Shown: in pieces, positions 44,460 to 52,280 of the stretch | Position numbering within the stretch: the first letter of the stretch is position 1 | How the letters are laid out: every line of letters starts with the position of its first letter | Assembly (NCBI GenBank): GCA_034722275.1 | Contig: JAYENW010000024.1 | Span: 1-62,280, forward strand | Length of the DNA: 62,280 nt | Reading direction: 5' to 3' | Origin: M55B177 sp034722275 | GTDB lineage: Bacteria; Chloroflexota; Dehalococcoidia; GIF9; AB-539-J10 | Translations under genes and position numbers: made by a program | Notes under the pieces: model-generated | Database searches by the model: none | The model's input: only the letters and a program-made list of their open reading frames with translations | What the model was told of the DNA's origin: nothing

Positions 44460-44928
44460 TTCTTAATCTGCCTAGAACCTCCCTCATGACAACGATCTCG
44501 ATTCCCTTAACTTTCTTTAGAGACTCGTCGTTGGTCACAAATGCCTGGGCATTCCTTGAAATCGAGGCGGCGAGTTGTATGGCATCCGGGGTTCTGAGCT
44601 TATATTTGGCTCTGATGTCTGAGGCTAAATCTGCCACCGTGGCATCAACTGGAATAACTTCAAGATGTGGGAAATTCTCCAATGTGAGCTTGTACTCGTC
44701 CACCAGTATCTCATTACCGCATTCTCTAGGTTTTACCAGAATTTCAAGTCGCGTGATAACCGAGGTCTTGCCTTCTATCCTTCCATCTTCAATCAACTCA
44801 AAAAGGGCTCTGGTAAAGGGGAGATACTCCTTATTCTCCTCGAAGTGGTAAATGAAGGTCATCGTATCCAGGCCCAGAATGGAATAGTGTCCCAGGAGCT
44901 CTCGGCATTCCCTTTCTATTTCTCCCAT
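44455..44928 (-). CDS. PIN-domain toxin, VapC-like
   Basis: The 157 residues carry the four acidic PIN residues: Asp21 in GLDTMTF, Glu62 in TRLEILV, Asp115 in RTPDAIQLA and Asp134 in VTNDES. PIN toxins are Mg-dependent RNases that cut tRNA or rRNA. Its start overlaps the AbrB-type antitoxin gene by 13 nt, the expected order antitoxin-toxin. The stop TAA lies inside the left repeat, so the toxin end abuts the element boundary. Confidence 0.87.
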   Translation of the reverse strand: MGEIERECRELLGHYSILGLDTMTFIYHFEENKEYLPFTRALFELIEDGRIEGKTSVITRLEILVKPRECGNEILVDEYKLTLENFPHLEVIPVDATVADLASDIRAKYKLRTPDAIQLAASISRNAQAFVTNDESLKKVKGIEIVVMREVLGRLRK

Positions 44929-45155
44929 GCTTCCCTTTCCCTCTTCACATATTCTGTGGCTTCAATCCCCCTCCAGACTTCCTTCCCCAGACCCTGCATG
45001 TATTCACTATATCTTTGTGGTCTGGGCTGCATGACGATCCAACCATCTCGAATGCTCGCAATAAGCTTGTCTTCGACGCGAACTCCAAGCTGTTCCCTGA
45101 TCTTCTTGGGTATGACTATTTGATATCTTTTACCTACCTTTACAACATTGCTCAT
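44916..45155 (-). CDS. AbrB/MazE-type antitoxin
   Basis: From ATG 45155 the protein has 79 residues (MSNVVKVGKRYQIVIPKKIREQLG); the longer start at 45179 is less likely. This is a swapped-hairpin AbrB DNA-binding fold, followed by VRVEDKLIASIRDG and an acidic-basic helical tail that should bind the PIN toxin. It would repress its own operon and neutralise the toxin. Confidence 0.87.
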   Translation of the reverse strand: MSNVVKVGKRYQIVIPKKIREQLGVRVEDKLIASIRDGWIVMQPRPQRYSEYMQGLGKEVWRGIEATEYVKREREAWEK

Positions 45156-45222
45156 ACTTAACCTCCAATTTTCATACAAAAATTATTATATCATATTTCA
45201 AGTAGCCCGTTATAATTTGGCA

Positions 45223-45287
45223 GGTGTTTAATCCGCCAGCTCTTCGAGCAAAATTATAGCCGCCTTTTTATCTAAGGGCTGGTTATT
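45223..45287. repeat. Right direct repeat: 3' end of the intact helicase gene
   Basis: This is the copy inside the intact helicase, covering its last 19 codons and the stop, plus 5 bp beyond. With 44395-44459 it flanks a 763-bp segment containing the toxin-antitoxin pair. Confidence 0.85.
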
Positions 45288-47492
45288 GTTGCCACACTTG
45301 GGCGATTGAATACAGGAAGGACAGCCATCGGAGCAGGGACATTCCCTGATTACCTTCAAGGTGGCTTGCCAGAGTTGGGCTATTATCTCAAATCCCTTCT
45401 CAGCGATGCCGATGCCTCCGGGGTAGGCATCGTAGATGAAGATTTGTGCTCTGCCGGTATCAGCATGAAGTGGGGTGGAAACGCCGCCGATGTCATTGCG
45501 GTCGCATAAGGCAAACAGGGGAAGAATACCAATAGCGGCATGCTCGCAGGCATGTAAGCCGCCGTGATAGTCAAGCCCGGCTTCAGCTATCCTGTCACTT
45601 GCTTTCTGGGGCAAGTCGAACCACAAGGCTTTGGTGGGGAAGTTCTGTGGTGGCAGGTCAAGTGCTTCCTCCCCGAGGACTTCTTCAGTGAGTTGTCTTT
45701 TCTTCTTAAAACCCACCACCTGGTTGGTGACATCAACATCTCCGAAATAGACTTTTACTCCGTGGCAATCTTTTTCCCTGTCCCGTTTCGCAACCCTGAT
45801 ATCGGTTATTTCCATAGTCTGGGTATAGTAATCTCTCAAAGTGGGCTCTGCCAGAGCGGTATGCTGAGCTAAATCGAGTTCAGTGATAATATAAGATTCA
45901 CCCTGGTGGAGATAGATGGCGCCGGGATGGATTTGGAAGAAGGCGACACTGGCCTCCACTGTCTCCAGGAGGCAGCCACGGGAAAGGTCTATTATGGCGT
46001 AGCTTTGCCGCGTTGCCCTTATGTTTACATCCTGAGCAGGATATATGATGGAAGGAGAGGGATACCACTTTTGCTGGCGTTTTCTCAACCTGCCTTGTTG
46101 TTCCAATTCAGTTAATACTTTGTGGATGTCTCCAAAGAAATCCTTTTCATCACCTATAGGTTTTTCCCAGGCGGCACAGATGAGATGCGGCCCCAGAACA
46201 TAGGGGTTATCGGGGTTGATTAAGGCATTATCAAAATTTTTGCCAAAAAGGAACTCGGGATTGCGCATCAAATACTGGTCCAGGGGGTTGTCTTGAGCGA
46301 TAAGAAAGCTCAGGGAGCTGTCTGTGCTGCGTCCGCTGCGTCCTGCCTGCTGCCAGGTGCTGGCAATGCTTCCCGGGTAGCCGGTGAGAACTGTGGCTTC
46401 CAGATCGCCGATGTTAATACCCAGTTCCAGAGCGGTGGTAGCTACCAGCCCCAGAAGCTCACCCTTGAAGAATTTGCGCTCAATCTCACGTCTTTCCTCA
46501 GGAAGATAACCAGCGCGATAGGGACTGAGCAGGCGAGCGCAGGAGGCAGGTAACTGTTCCCTGGCATAGATGTAAATGAGCTCGGTCAATTTACGAGTGC
46601 GGGCGAAAACCAGGCTGCGTATATCATTTTGCGTTAACTGGCTTAGAAGAAAGGCTGCCTCGCTATTGGAGCTGCGTCGGGTGCTCCGGGACTGGTCAAT
46701 GATTGGCGGATTCCAGGAGACGAAATATTTTTCACCATGTGGCGAGCCGTCGGTGGTGATGGCGTCGAAAGGCAGGCCCACGAGTCTTTCAGCGTGCTCG
46801 CCGGGATTGGCGATGGTCGCCGAAGAGCAGATAAACTGAGGTCTGGAGCCATAGAGGGTGCAGATACGGCGCAATCTTCGCAGAACATTGGCTGCATGTG
46901 AGCCAAAAATGCCGCGATAAACATGGGCTTCGTCTATTACCACATAGCTCAGGTGATGAAATAACCTGGACCAGTATCGGTGGTTGGGCAAAATGCCCAG
47001 GTGAAGCATATCGGGGTTGGTGAGCACTATCCTGGCTTGCCTTCTTATGTGAGCGCGCTGAGACTGTGGTGTATCGCCATCGAAAGTAGCCACGGCCTCT
47101 TCAGCGAGAAGCTCGGGGCAGGCGATTTCTTTCAAGCTGCGCGCCTGGTCCTGAGCCAGAGCTTTGGTGGGAAAGAGATAGATGGCGTAGCTATTGCGGT
47201 CGTTTTCGATTGCCTCCAGTGTCGCCAGGTGATAGCAAAGGGTTTTACCGCTGGCGCTTGGTGTGGCTATCATCACATTTTTTCCGGCAGAAATGGCGTT
47301 TATCGCTTGTGTTTGATGGCTGTGAAGAGAAAGTATGCCCTGCGATTTTAGAAGCGCCTGGATGGTTGGGCTAAGCGGCTTATCCAGTTCGCCCGAAGTG
47401 GCAGCTTGAGGTGGAATGCGCTGAGTGTGAACCATTTGCTGCCGATAATCAGGCAAACTCAAAAGGTAACTGAGGAAAACGCGAGCATCCAC
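45228..47492 (-). CDS. DEAD/DEAH helicase with DUF1998 C-terminus, YprA/MrfA type
   Basis: The 754 residues form a superfamily 2 helicase: Walker A in IATPSASGKTLCYHLA, the DEAH box in VIDEAHVYRGIFGSHA, CSSATIANPGEHA and the helicase motif VI region QQAGRSGRS. The C-terminus has DUF1998 with four Cys in CPCSDGCPSCIQSPKCG, a zinc site. It corresponds to Bacillus MrfA, which repairs mitomycin-type lesions with MrfB; a MrfB-like nuclease is at 17803. Its end is duplicated 830 bp downstream. Confidence 0.9.
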   Translation of the reverse strand: MDARVFLSYLLSLPDYRQQMVHTQRIPPQAATSGELDKPLSPTIQALLKSQGILSLHSHQTQAINAISAGKNVMIATPSASGKTLCYHLATLEAIENDRNSYAIYLFPTKALAQDQARSLKEIACPELLAEEAVATFDGDTPQSQRAHIRRQARIVLTNPDMLHLGILPNHRYWSRLFHHLSYVVIDEAHVYRGIFGSHAANVLRRLRRICTLYGSRPQFICSSATIANPGEHAERLVGLPFDAITTDGSPHGEKYFVSWNPPIIDQSRSTRRSSNSEAAFLLSQLTQNDIRSLVFARTRKLTELIYIYAREQLPASCARLLSPYRAGYLPEERREIERKFFKGELLGLVATTALELGINIGDLEATVLTGYPGSIASTWQQAGRSGRSTDSSLSFLIAQDNPLDQYLMRNPEFLFGKNFDNALINPDNPYVLGPHLICAAWEKPIGDEKDFFGDIHKVLTELEQQGRLRKRQQKWYPSPSIIYPAQDVNIRATRQSYAIIDLSRGCLLETVEASVAFFQIHPGAIYLHQGESYIITELDLAQHTALAEPTLRDYYTQTMEITDIRVAKRDREKDCHGVKVYFGDVDVTNQVVGFKKKRQLTEEVLGEEALDLPPQNFPTKALWFDLPQKASDRIAEAGLDYHGGLHACEHAAIGILPLFALCDRNDIGGVSTPLHADTGRAQIFIYDAYPGGIGIAEKGFEIIAQLWQATLKVIRECPCSDGCPSCIQSPKCGNNNQPLDKKAAIILLEELAD

Positions 47493-47493
47493 C

Positions 47494-47787
47494 TCAAAAA
47501 GCTGAGAAAACCTCTATTTCTGAACTCAACAGCTCCATCTCAGGATAATTCTGGATGGCGAAATTTACCACACTGGATAACATTTCATTGGCGTGTCTTC
47601 TGTGATTGCTGATGCAGGTTACCCCCAGGGTAGCTCGCTGCCATAAACCCTGATTATCAACTTCGGCTACTGAGACATGATACCTGTTTTGTAAGCGCGT
47701 GATAAGTGACTGGAGCACCCGGCGTTTACCCTTGAGAGACTCGTTTTCGGGAAGGCGAAATTCTAACTTGCATACGCCAACATTCAT
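47494..47787 (-). CDS. DUF503 protein (YlxP-like)
   Basis: The 97 residues match DUF503: LEFRLPENESLKGKRRVLQSL at the N-terminus and NRYHVSVAEV, then LGVTCISNHRRHANEML. The B. subtilis relative YlxP lies in the nusA-infB region and may associate with ribosome function. Here it is 1 nt upstream of the helicase gene on the same strand, so the two are probably co-transcribed. Confidence 0.87.
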   Translation of the reverse strand: MNVGVCKLEFRLPENESLKGKRRVLQSLITRLQNRYHVSVAEVDNQGLWQRATLGVTCISNHRRHANEMLSSVVNFAIQNYPEMELLSSEIEVFSAF

Positions 47788-47844
47788 TGTGCTGTTAAAT
47801 GGAATCTACTTCAAATATACAGGGGAAAAATGTTCTGGTCAAGA

Positions 47845-47874
47845 TTGAAAAGAGCCGCAGGTTAAGCCTATAAT
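47845..47874 (+). promoter_or_regulatory. Promoter for hpt, leaderless
   Basis: TTGAAA at 47845-47850, 18-bp spacer, TATAAT at 47869-47874. The predicted start of transcription is at or within a base of the ATG at 47881, so no leader exists. Confidence 0.7.
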
Positions 47875-47880
47875 GTCTTC

Positions 47881-48414
47881 ATGCTTTCTCAGCCGCAACT
47901 TACGGTTCTTCTCAGGCGGGAAGAGATAGCCGGGACTGTAGCCAGGTTAGCTTCTGAAATCAACCGTGATTATCAGGGGAAGCAGCCCCTGCTCATTGGT
48001 GTCCTCAAGGGCTCTTTTGTGTTTATGGCTGATCTTATGCGTCATCTTGATTTGCCTCTGGAAATCGAATTCATAAGGCTCTCCAGTTACGGTAGTGGTA
48101 AAGAAAGTTCTGGTGAGGTCAAGGTAGTTCAAGGGCTCAAGACGCCGGTGAAGGGCAGGGATGTTCTGGTGGTGGAGGATATTGTGGATACTGGCTGCAC
48201 TATTTGCTTCTTGCTGGATTATTTGAAAAAGAAGAAGCCGTCCTCTTTGAGGCTGTGCGCTTTAACCGATAAATCATCCCGTCGTCGAGTTCCAGTGAAT
48301 ATTGATTACCTTGGCTTCGCCGTGCCTGATAAATTCATTGTGGGCTATGGCCTTGACTTCAACGAGAAATTTCGTTATTTGCCCGATATTTGTTATCTGG
48401 AGGATGAAAAATGA
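47881..48414 (+). CDS. hpt: Hypoxanthine phosphoribosyltransferase
   Basis: It salvages hypoxanthine (and often guanine) with PRPP. The 177 residues carry the PRPP loop VLVVEDIVDTGCT, LIGVLKGSFVFMADLMRHL, and VPDKFIVGYGLDFNEKFRYLPDI. adenine deaminase overlaps its end by 4 nt, so adenine is converted to hypoxanthine and then to IMP in one operon. The promoter gives no leader. Confidence 0.94.
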   Translation: MLSQPQLTVLLRREEIAGTVARLASEINRDYQGKQPLLIGVLKGSFVFMADLMRHLDLPLEIEFIRLSSYGSGKESSGEVKVVQGLKTPVKGRDVLVVEDIVDTGCTICFLLDYLKKKKPSSLRLCALTDKSSRRRVPVNIDYLGFAVPDKFIVGYGLDFNEKFRYLPDICYLEDEK

Positions 48415-50108
48415 ATCTAGCCAGGCTTATTTCTGTAGCCCGGGGGGAGAAGCCAGCAGACTTGTTGTTCCAGAATGCCCGCATAATAAATACTGCCATT
48501 GGGGAAGTAGAGCAGGGCAATGTAGCTATCTATGGCGACAGAATTGCCGGCGTGGGAGATTATAATGAAGCCAGGGAAGTTGTTGACCTGGAGGGCGGCT
48601 ATCTTTCTCCTGGACTAATCAATGGCCATACCCATATAGAGAGCTCTATGCTTCACCCCGCAAGATATGCTCAGGCTGTGGTGCCCCGAGGCACTCTGAC
48701 AGTGATTACTGATTTACATGAAATCAGCAATGTTTGTGGCATCGAAGGCATAGAGTTTGTTTCAAATTGGGCGAGTAAGCTTCCGCTGGATATGTTATTC
48801 ATGGCTCCTTCGTGTGTTCCGGCAACTCCTCTGGAGACCTCTGGAGCTGAGATAAATTCCAGAGAAATCAAGCGAATTCTGAGCTATCCCAACGTGATTG
48901 GATTGGGGGAAATGATGAATTTTCCCGGTGTGGTTCATGGTGATGAAGAGGTTCTGGCTAAACTCATGGCAGCAAAAGGCAGGGTGATTGATGGTCATGC
49001 GCCGGGGCTGGGGGGCAAAGATTTAAATGCCTATATGGCGGCGGGCATTCTTTCTGACCATGAATCAACTACGCTTAGGGAAGGCAAGGAAAAGCTCGAG
49101 AAAGGGATGTGGCTCATGATCAGAGAGGGCTCTTCAGAGAAGAATCTGGATGCTCTCTTGCCTCTGGTTAATGATAAAACTTACAGGAGATGCTTCTTTG
49201 TGGTAGATGACCGCAGTTGTTTTGACCTGCTTCATGAAGGGGATATAGATGATGTGGTGCGAAAGGCTATCAACAGAGGTTTGGAGCCGGTTAGGGCAAT
49301 CCAGATGGCGACAATCAACACCGCTGAATATTTCAGGCTTTTTGACAGAGGTATCATTGCGCCAGGTTATCTGGCTGACCTGATAACTATCACCGACCTT
49401 CAGAGTCTAAAAATCAACCAGGTCTTTTATAGAGGCAAGCTAGTAGCCCGTGGAGGAGAAGCGATGTTTTCCTTGCCAGATATCACGCCGACGCTGACGG
49501 ATACTGTTCACATCAAGCCTCTTGTTGCAGAATCGCTGAGGCTATCATCCATAGAAGAAACATTTCCTGTTATCGAGATTGTTCCTGGTCAGATAGTTAC
49601 CAAAAAGAGGATGGAGAAGATGAAAATCGTGAGTGGGATGGTGATGCCTGACCTGGATAGGGATATCTTAAAGCTGGTGGTGGTGGAAAGGCACAAAGCC
49701 AGCGGCAATGTTGGCGTGGGTTTGGTCAAAGGCTTTGGTCTGAAAGAAGGAGCATTGGCTTCATCTGTAGCCCACGATTCCCATAATATCGTGGTGGTGG
49801 GAACCAATGATAATGACATAATAAAAGCCGTTGCCGAAATACAGAAACTCGAAGGTGGACTGGTTGTCTCTAATCAAGGTGAGGTTGTGGCTTCTCTTCC
49901 CTTGCCTGTTGCGGGATTGTTGTCATCAGAACCGCTGGATGTAGTTGTATCTCAGCTAGAACAGGTGGAGAAAGCTGCTGCCAAGCTGGGCAACCTGCCT
50001 CCGGCGCCTTTCGCCATCCTTTCCTTTCTGGCTCTGCCCGTCATTCCCGAATTGAGGTTAACTGATTTGGGGTTGGTGGATGTGCTGGCATTTAAATTGC
50101 TCAAATGA
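48411..50108 (+). CDS. ade: Adenine deaminase
   Basis: The 565 residues are a metal-dependent amidohydrolase. NGHTHIESSMLHP provides the first His metal pair, VIDGHAPGLGG and LSDHESTT further metal-site residues, and the C-terminal segment VVVGTNDNDI the domain typical of Ade. It deaminates adenine to hypoxanthine. It is translationally coupled to hpt. Confidence 0.93.
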   Translation: MNLARLISVARGEKPADLLFQNARIINTAIGEVEQGNVAIYGDRIAGVGDYNEAREVVDLEGGYLSPGLINGHTHIESSMLHPARYAQAVVPRGTLTVITDLHEISNVCGIEGIEFVSNWASKLPLDMLFMAPSCVPATPLETSGAEINSREIKRILSYPNVIGLGEMMNFPGVVHGDEEVLAKLMAAKGRVIDGHAPGLGGKDLNAYMAAGILSDHESTTLREGKEKLEKGMWLMIREGSSEKNLDALLPLVNDKTYRRCFFVVDDRSCFDLLHEGDIDDVVRKAINRGLEPVRAIQMATINTAEYFRLFDRGIIAPGYLADLITITDLQSLKINQVFYRGKLVARGGEAMFSLPDITPTLTDTVHIKPLVAESLRLSSIEETFPVIEIVPGQIVTKKRMEKMKIVSGMVMPDLDRDILKLVVVERHKASGNVGVGLVKGFGLKEGALASSVAHDSHNIVVVGTNDNDIIKAVAEIQKLEGGLVVSNQGEVVASLPLPVAGLLSSEPLDVVVSQLEQVEKAAAKLGNLPPAPFAILSFLALPVIPELRLTDLGLVDVLAFKLLK

Positions 50109-50149
50109 GAGGGAAGCTGAAATTACTGGCTGTGGCAAAACGAGTGATT

Positions 50150-51478
50150 TTATTTCTGCCTTGTGGCCCATAGTGGGGTAGCCTCAAAAGGCTCGCCTTT
50201 GAGCTTGGATTCTAATGTTTTCTGCAGTTGCTCTATGGGCACCCTGATCTGTGCCAGGCTATCGCGGTCTCTGATGGTGACTTGATGGTCTTCCAGAGAT
50301 TCAAAATCTATGGTGACACAGTAAGGAGTGCCAATTTCGTCCTGGCGCCGGTATCTGCGCCCGATGCTTTGAGAATCATCGTAGCAGGTCATAAATTTTG
50401 GGCACAGATTGTTGTAAACTTCCTTAGCTAAAGGAGTCAGTTTTTCATTCCTGCTTAAAGGAAGGACAGCTACTTTCATGGGAGCCAATGAAGGATGGAA
50501 ACGCAAAACCACCCGGGTCTCCTTTTCAACTGTTTCCTCATGGTAAGCGTCAATGAGGAAAGCTAACAAGGTGCGGTCGACGCCCGCTGATGGCTCGATA
50601 ACATAAGGAACATAGTGCTCATTGGCTTCGGCATCATAGTAACTGAGGTCTTTATTGCCGAATTTGGTATGCTGCCTGAGGTCATAGTCGCCCCGGTTGG
50701 CTATTCCTTCTAACTCAGACCAGCCCATAGGGAAGAGATATTCTATGTCGTAGCAATTCCTGGCATAATGAGCCAGTTCATCCTTTTCGTGCTGGCGCAG
50801 GCGTAAATTTTCCTCTCTTATGCCGAGATTGACATACCAGGCAAACCTGTCCTTGACCCAGTAATCAAACCAGACTTCATCAGTGCCGGGCTTGACGAAA
50901 TATTCCAGCTCCATATGCTCGAACTCTCTGGTTCTGAAGATGAAGTTACCTGGTGTAATTTCGTTGCGAAACGATTTACCCATCTGGGCGATGCCCAGAG
51001 GCAGCTTTTTGCGAGAAGTGGTGACCACGTTTTCAAAATTAACGAACATACCCTGGGCAGTTTCCGGGCGAAGGTAAACAGCACTGGCTTCCTCCTCAAC
51101 AGGGCCCATGAATGTCTTGAACATCAGGTTGAACATGCGTGGCTCAGTTAGCTCACCATCACATTGAGGACATTTTTGATTCTTGAGCTCACTGGCGCGC
51201 CATCTCAAGTGGCAGGACTTGCACTCAACGAGAGGGTCAGCAAAGCTATCAACATGACCACTGGCTTTCCATACCTGAGGATGCATCATGATACTGGTTT
51301 CGATGCCCACAACATCATTCCGCTCCTGGACTATAGCTCTCCACCAGGCATTCTTGATATTCCGCTTGAGCTCTACTCCCATAGGGCCGTAATCCCAGCA
51401 ACTGCCCAGCCCTCCATATATCTCGCTGCTGGGGAAGACAAACCCCCTGCGCTTGCACAGTGAAACGATTTTCTCCAT
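50150..51478 (-). CDS. glyS: Glycyl-tRNA synthetase (dimeric type)
   Basis: The 442 residues are the alpha2-type class II GlyRS. YGPMGVELKRNIKNAWW is motif 1, SFRNEITP motif 2 and EPSAGVDRTLLAFL motif 3, with a C-terminal anticodon-binding domain beginning APMKVAVLPLS. CKSCHLRW and CPQCDG give two Cys pairs of a zinc ribbon. The name GlyQS is also used. Confidence 0.94.
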   Translation of the reverse strand: MEKIVSLCKRRGFVFPSSEIYGGLGSCWDYGPMGVELKRNIKNAWWRAIVQERNDVVGIETSIMMHPQVWKASGHVDSFADPLVECKSCHLRWRASELKNQKCPQCDGELTEPRMFNLMFKTFMGPVEEEASAVYLRPETAQGMFVNFENVVTTSRKKLPLGIAQMGKSFRNEITPGNFIFRTREFEHMELEYFVKPGTDEVWFDYWVKDRFAWYVNLGIREENLRLRQHEKDELAHYARNCYDIEYLFPMGWSELEGIANRGDYDLRQHTKFGNKDLSYYDAEANEHYVPYVIEPSAGVDRTLLAFLIDAYHEETVEKETRVVLRFHPSLAPMKVAVLPLSRNEKLTPLAKEVYNNLCPKFMTCYDDSQSIGRRYRRQDEIGTPYCVTIDFESLEDHQVTIRDRDSLAQIRVPIEQLQKTLESKLKGEPFEATPLWATRQK

Positions 51479-51600
51479 ATCTACTTTTCTACTTTATCGG
51501 GCATTTTTGTGTCTCCTCTGAAGCTCCTTAGCTTACCAGCTTTGCCTGCTGGCGTCAAAGGTGCCATGTGGCATGAAGCGCGTGGTTTTATGCCAGGAAA

Positions 51601-52278
51601 TCACTTGACTGTAACTCGAATCAGGATATCTCCAGGCAAGCCATCGGTTCTCTGGCGGGCATTTCTTAGTCTCACCACGCTGCCTGTCTTCACTCCCGCA
51701 GGAACCTTTACCTCTAACCTCTTCCCTTTTCGGGTTAGAATCTTCTTTGTTCCGCGTAAAGCTTGCTGTGGAGTAATTGTAAGTTCGTAGCGAACATTTT
51801 GTCGCTGAGGCCTTTGTGCCTGGCCGAAGAGGTCTTCCAGGTTGATTTCCTGCCCCGGCCAGGCTTCAAATCTCGTACCGCCTCTAGGCCCTCCGGACTT
51901 CTTGAAGGAGAAGGAGATGTTCCTACCCTTGAAAAAGTCGCCGAATATATCATCGAGGAAATCAGATCCCAGCCCAGCCCCGCTGAAGTCTTTCATGGCA
52001 TCTTGAAAGGTGGTTCTGGTGTAAGGACTTCCGAAGATGTCGCCGATATCGCCCACGGTGCCGAACTGGTCATACTGTTTTCTCTTCTGAGGGTCGCCGA
52101 GGACTCCATAAGCCTCGTTTATCTCCTTGAATTTCTCATTAGCCCATTTTTCATTGCTGCGATTGCGGTCCGGGTGATATTTCATTGCCAGCTTTCTATA
52201 CGCCTTCTTTATTTCCTCATCCGAGGCATTCCGGGACACGCCTAACACATTATAGTAATCCTTAGTCGCTCTAGCCAT
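51601..52278 (-). CDS. DnaJ-like J-domain protein, short
   Basis: At 225 residues it is shorter than DnaJ or CbpA. The N-terminal J domain has NVLGVSRNASDEEIKKAYRK and the HPD motif in YHPDRN, which stimulates DnaK. A Gly/Phe-rich linker follows, then one C-terminal substrate-type domain (LTITPQQALRGTKKI..., VPAGVKTGSVVRLRN). It has no zinc-finger. Its AAGGAG ribosome site lies in the last codons of mutS, so the two are one transcript. Confidence 0.87.
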   Translation of the reverse strand: MARATKDYYNVLGVSRNASDEEIKKAYRKLAMKYHPDRNRSNEKWANEKFKEINEAYGVLGDPQKRKQYDQFGTVGDIGDIFGSPYTRTTFQDAMKDFSGAGLGSDFLDDIFGDFFKGRNISFSFKKSGGPRGGTRFEAWPGQEINLEDLFGQAQRPQRQNVRYELTITPQQALRGTKKILTRKGKRLEVKVPAGVKTGSVVRLRNARQRTDGLPGDILIRVTVK

Positions 52279-52280
52279 TT

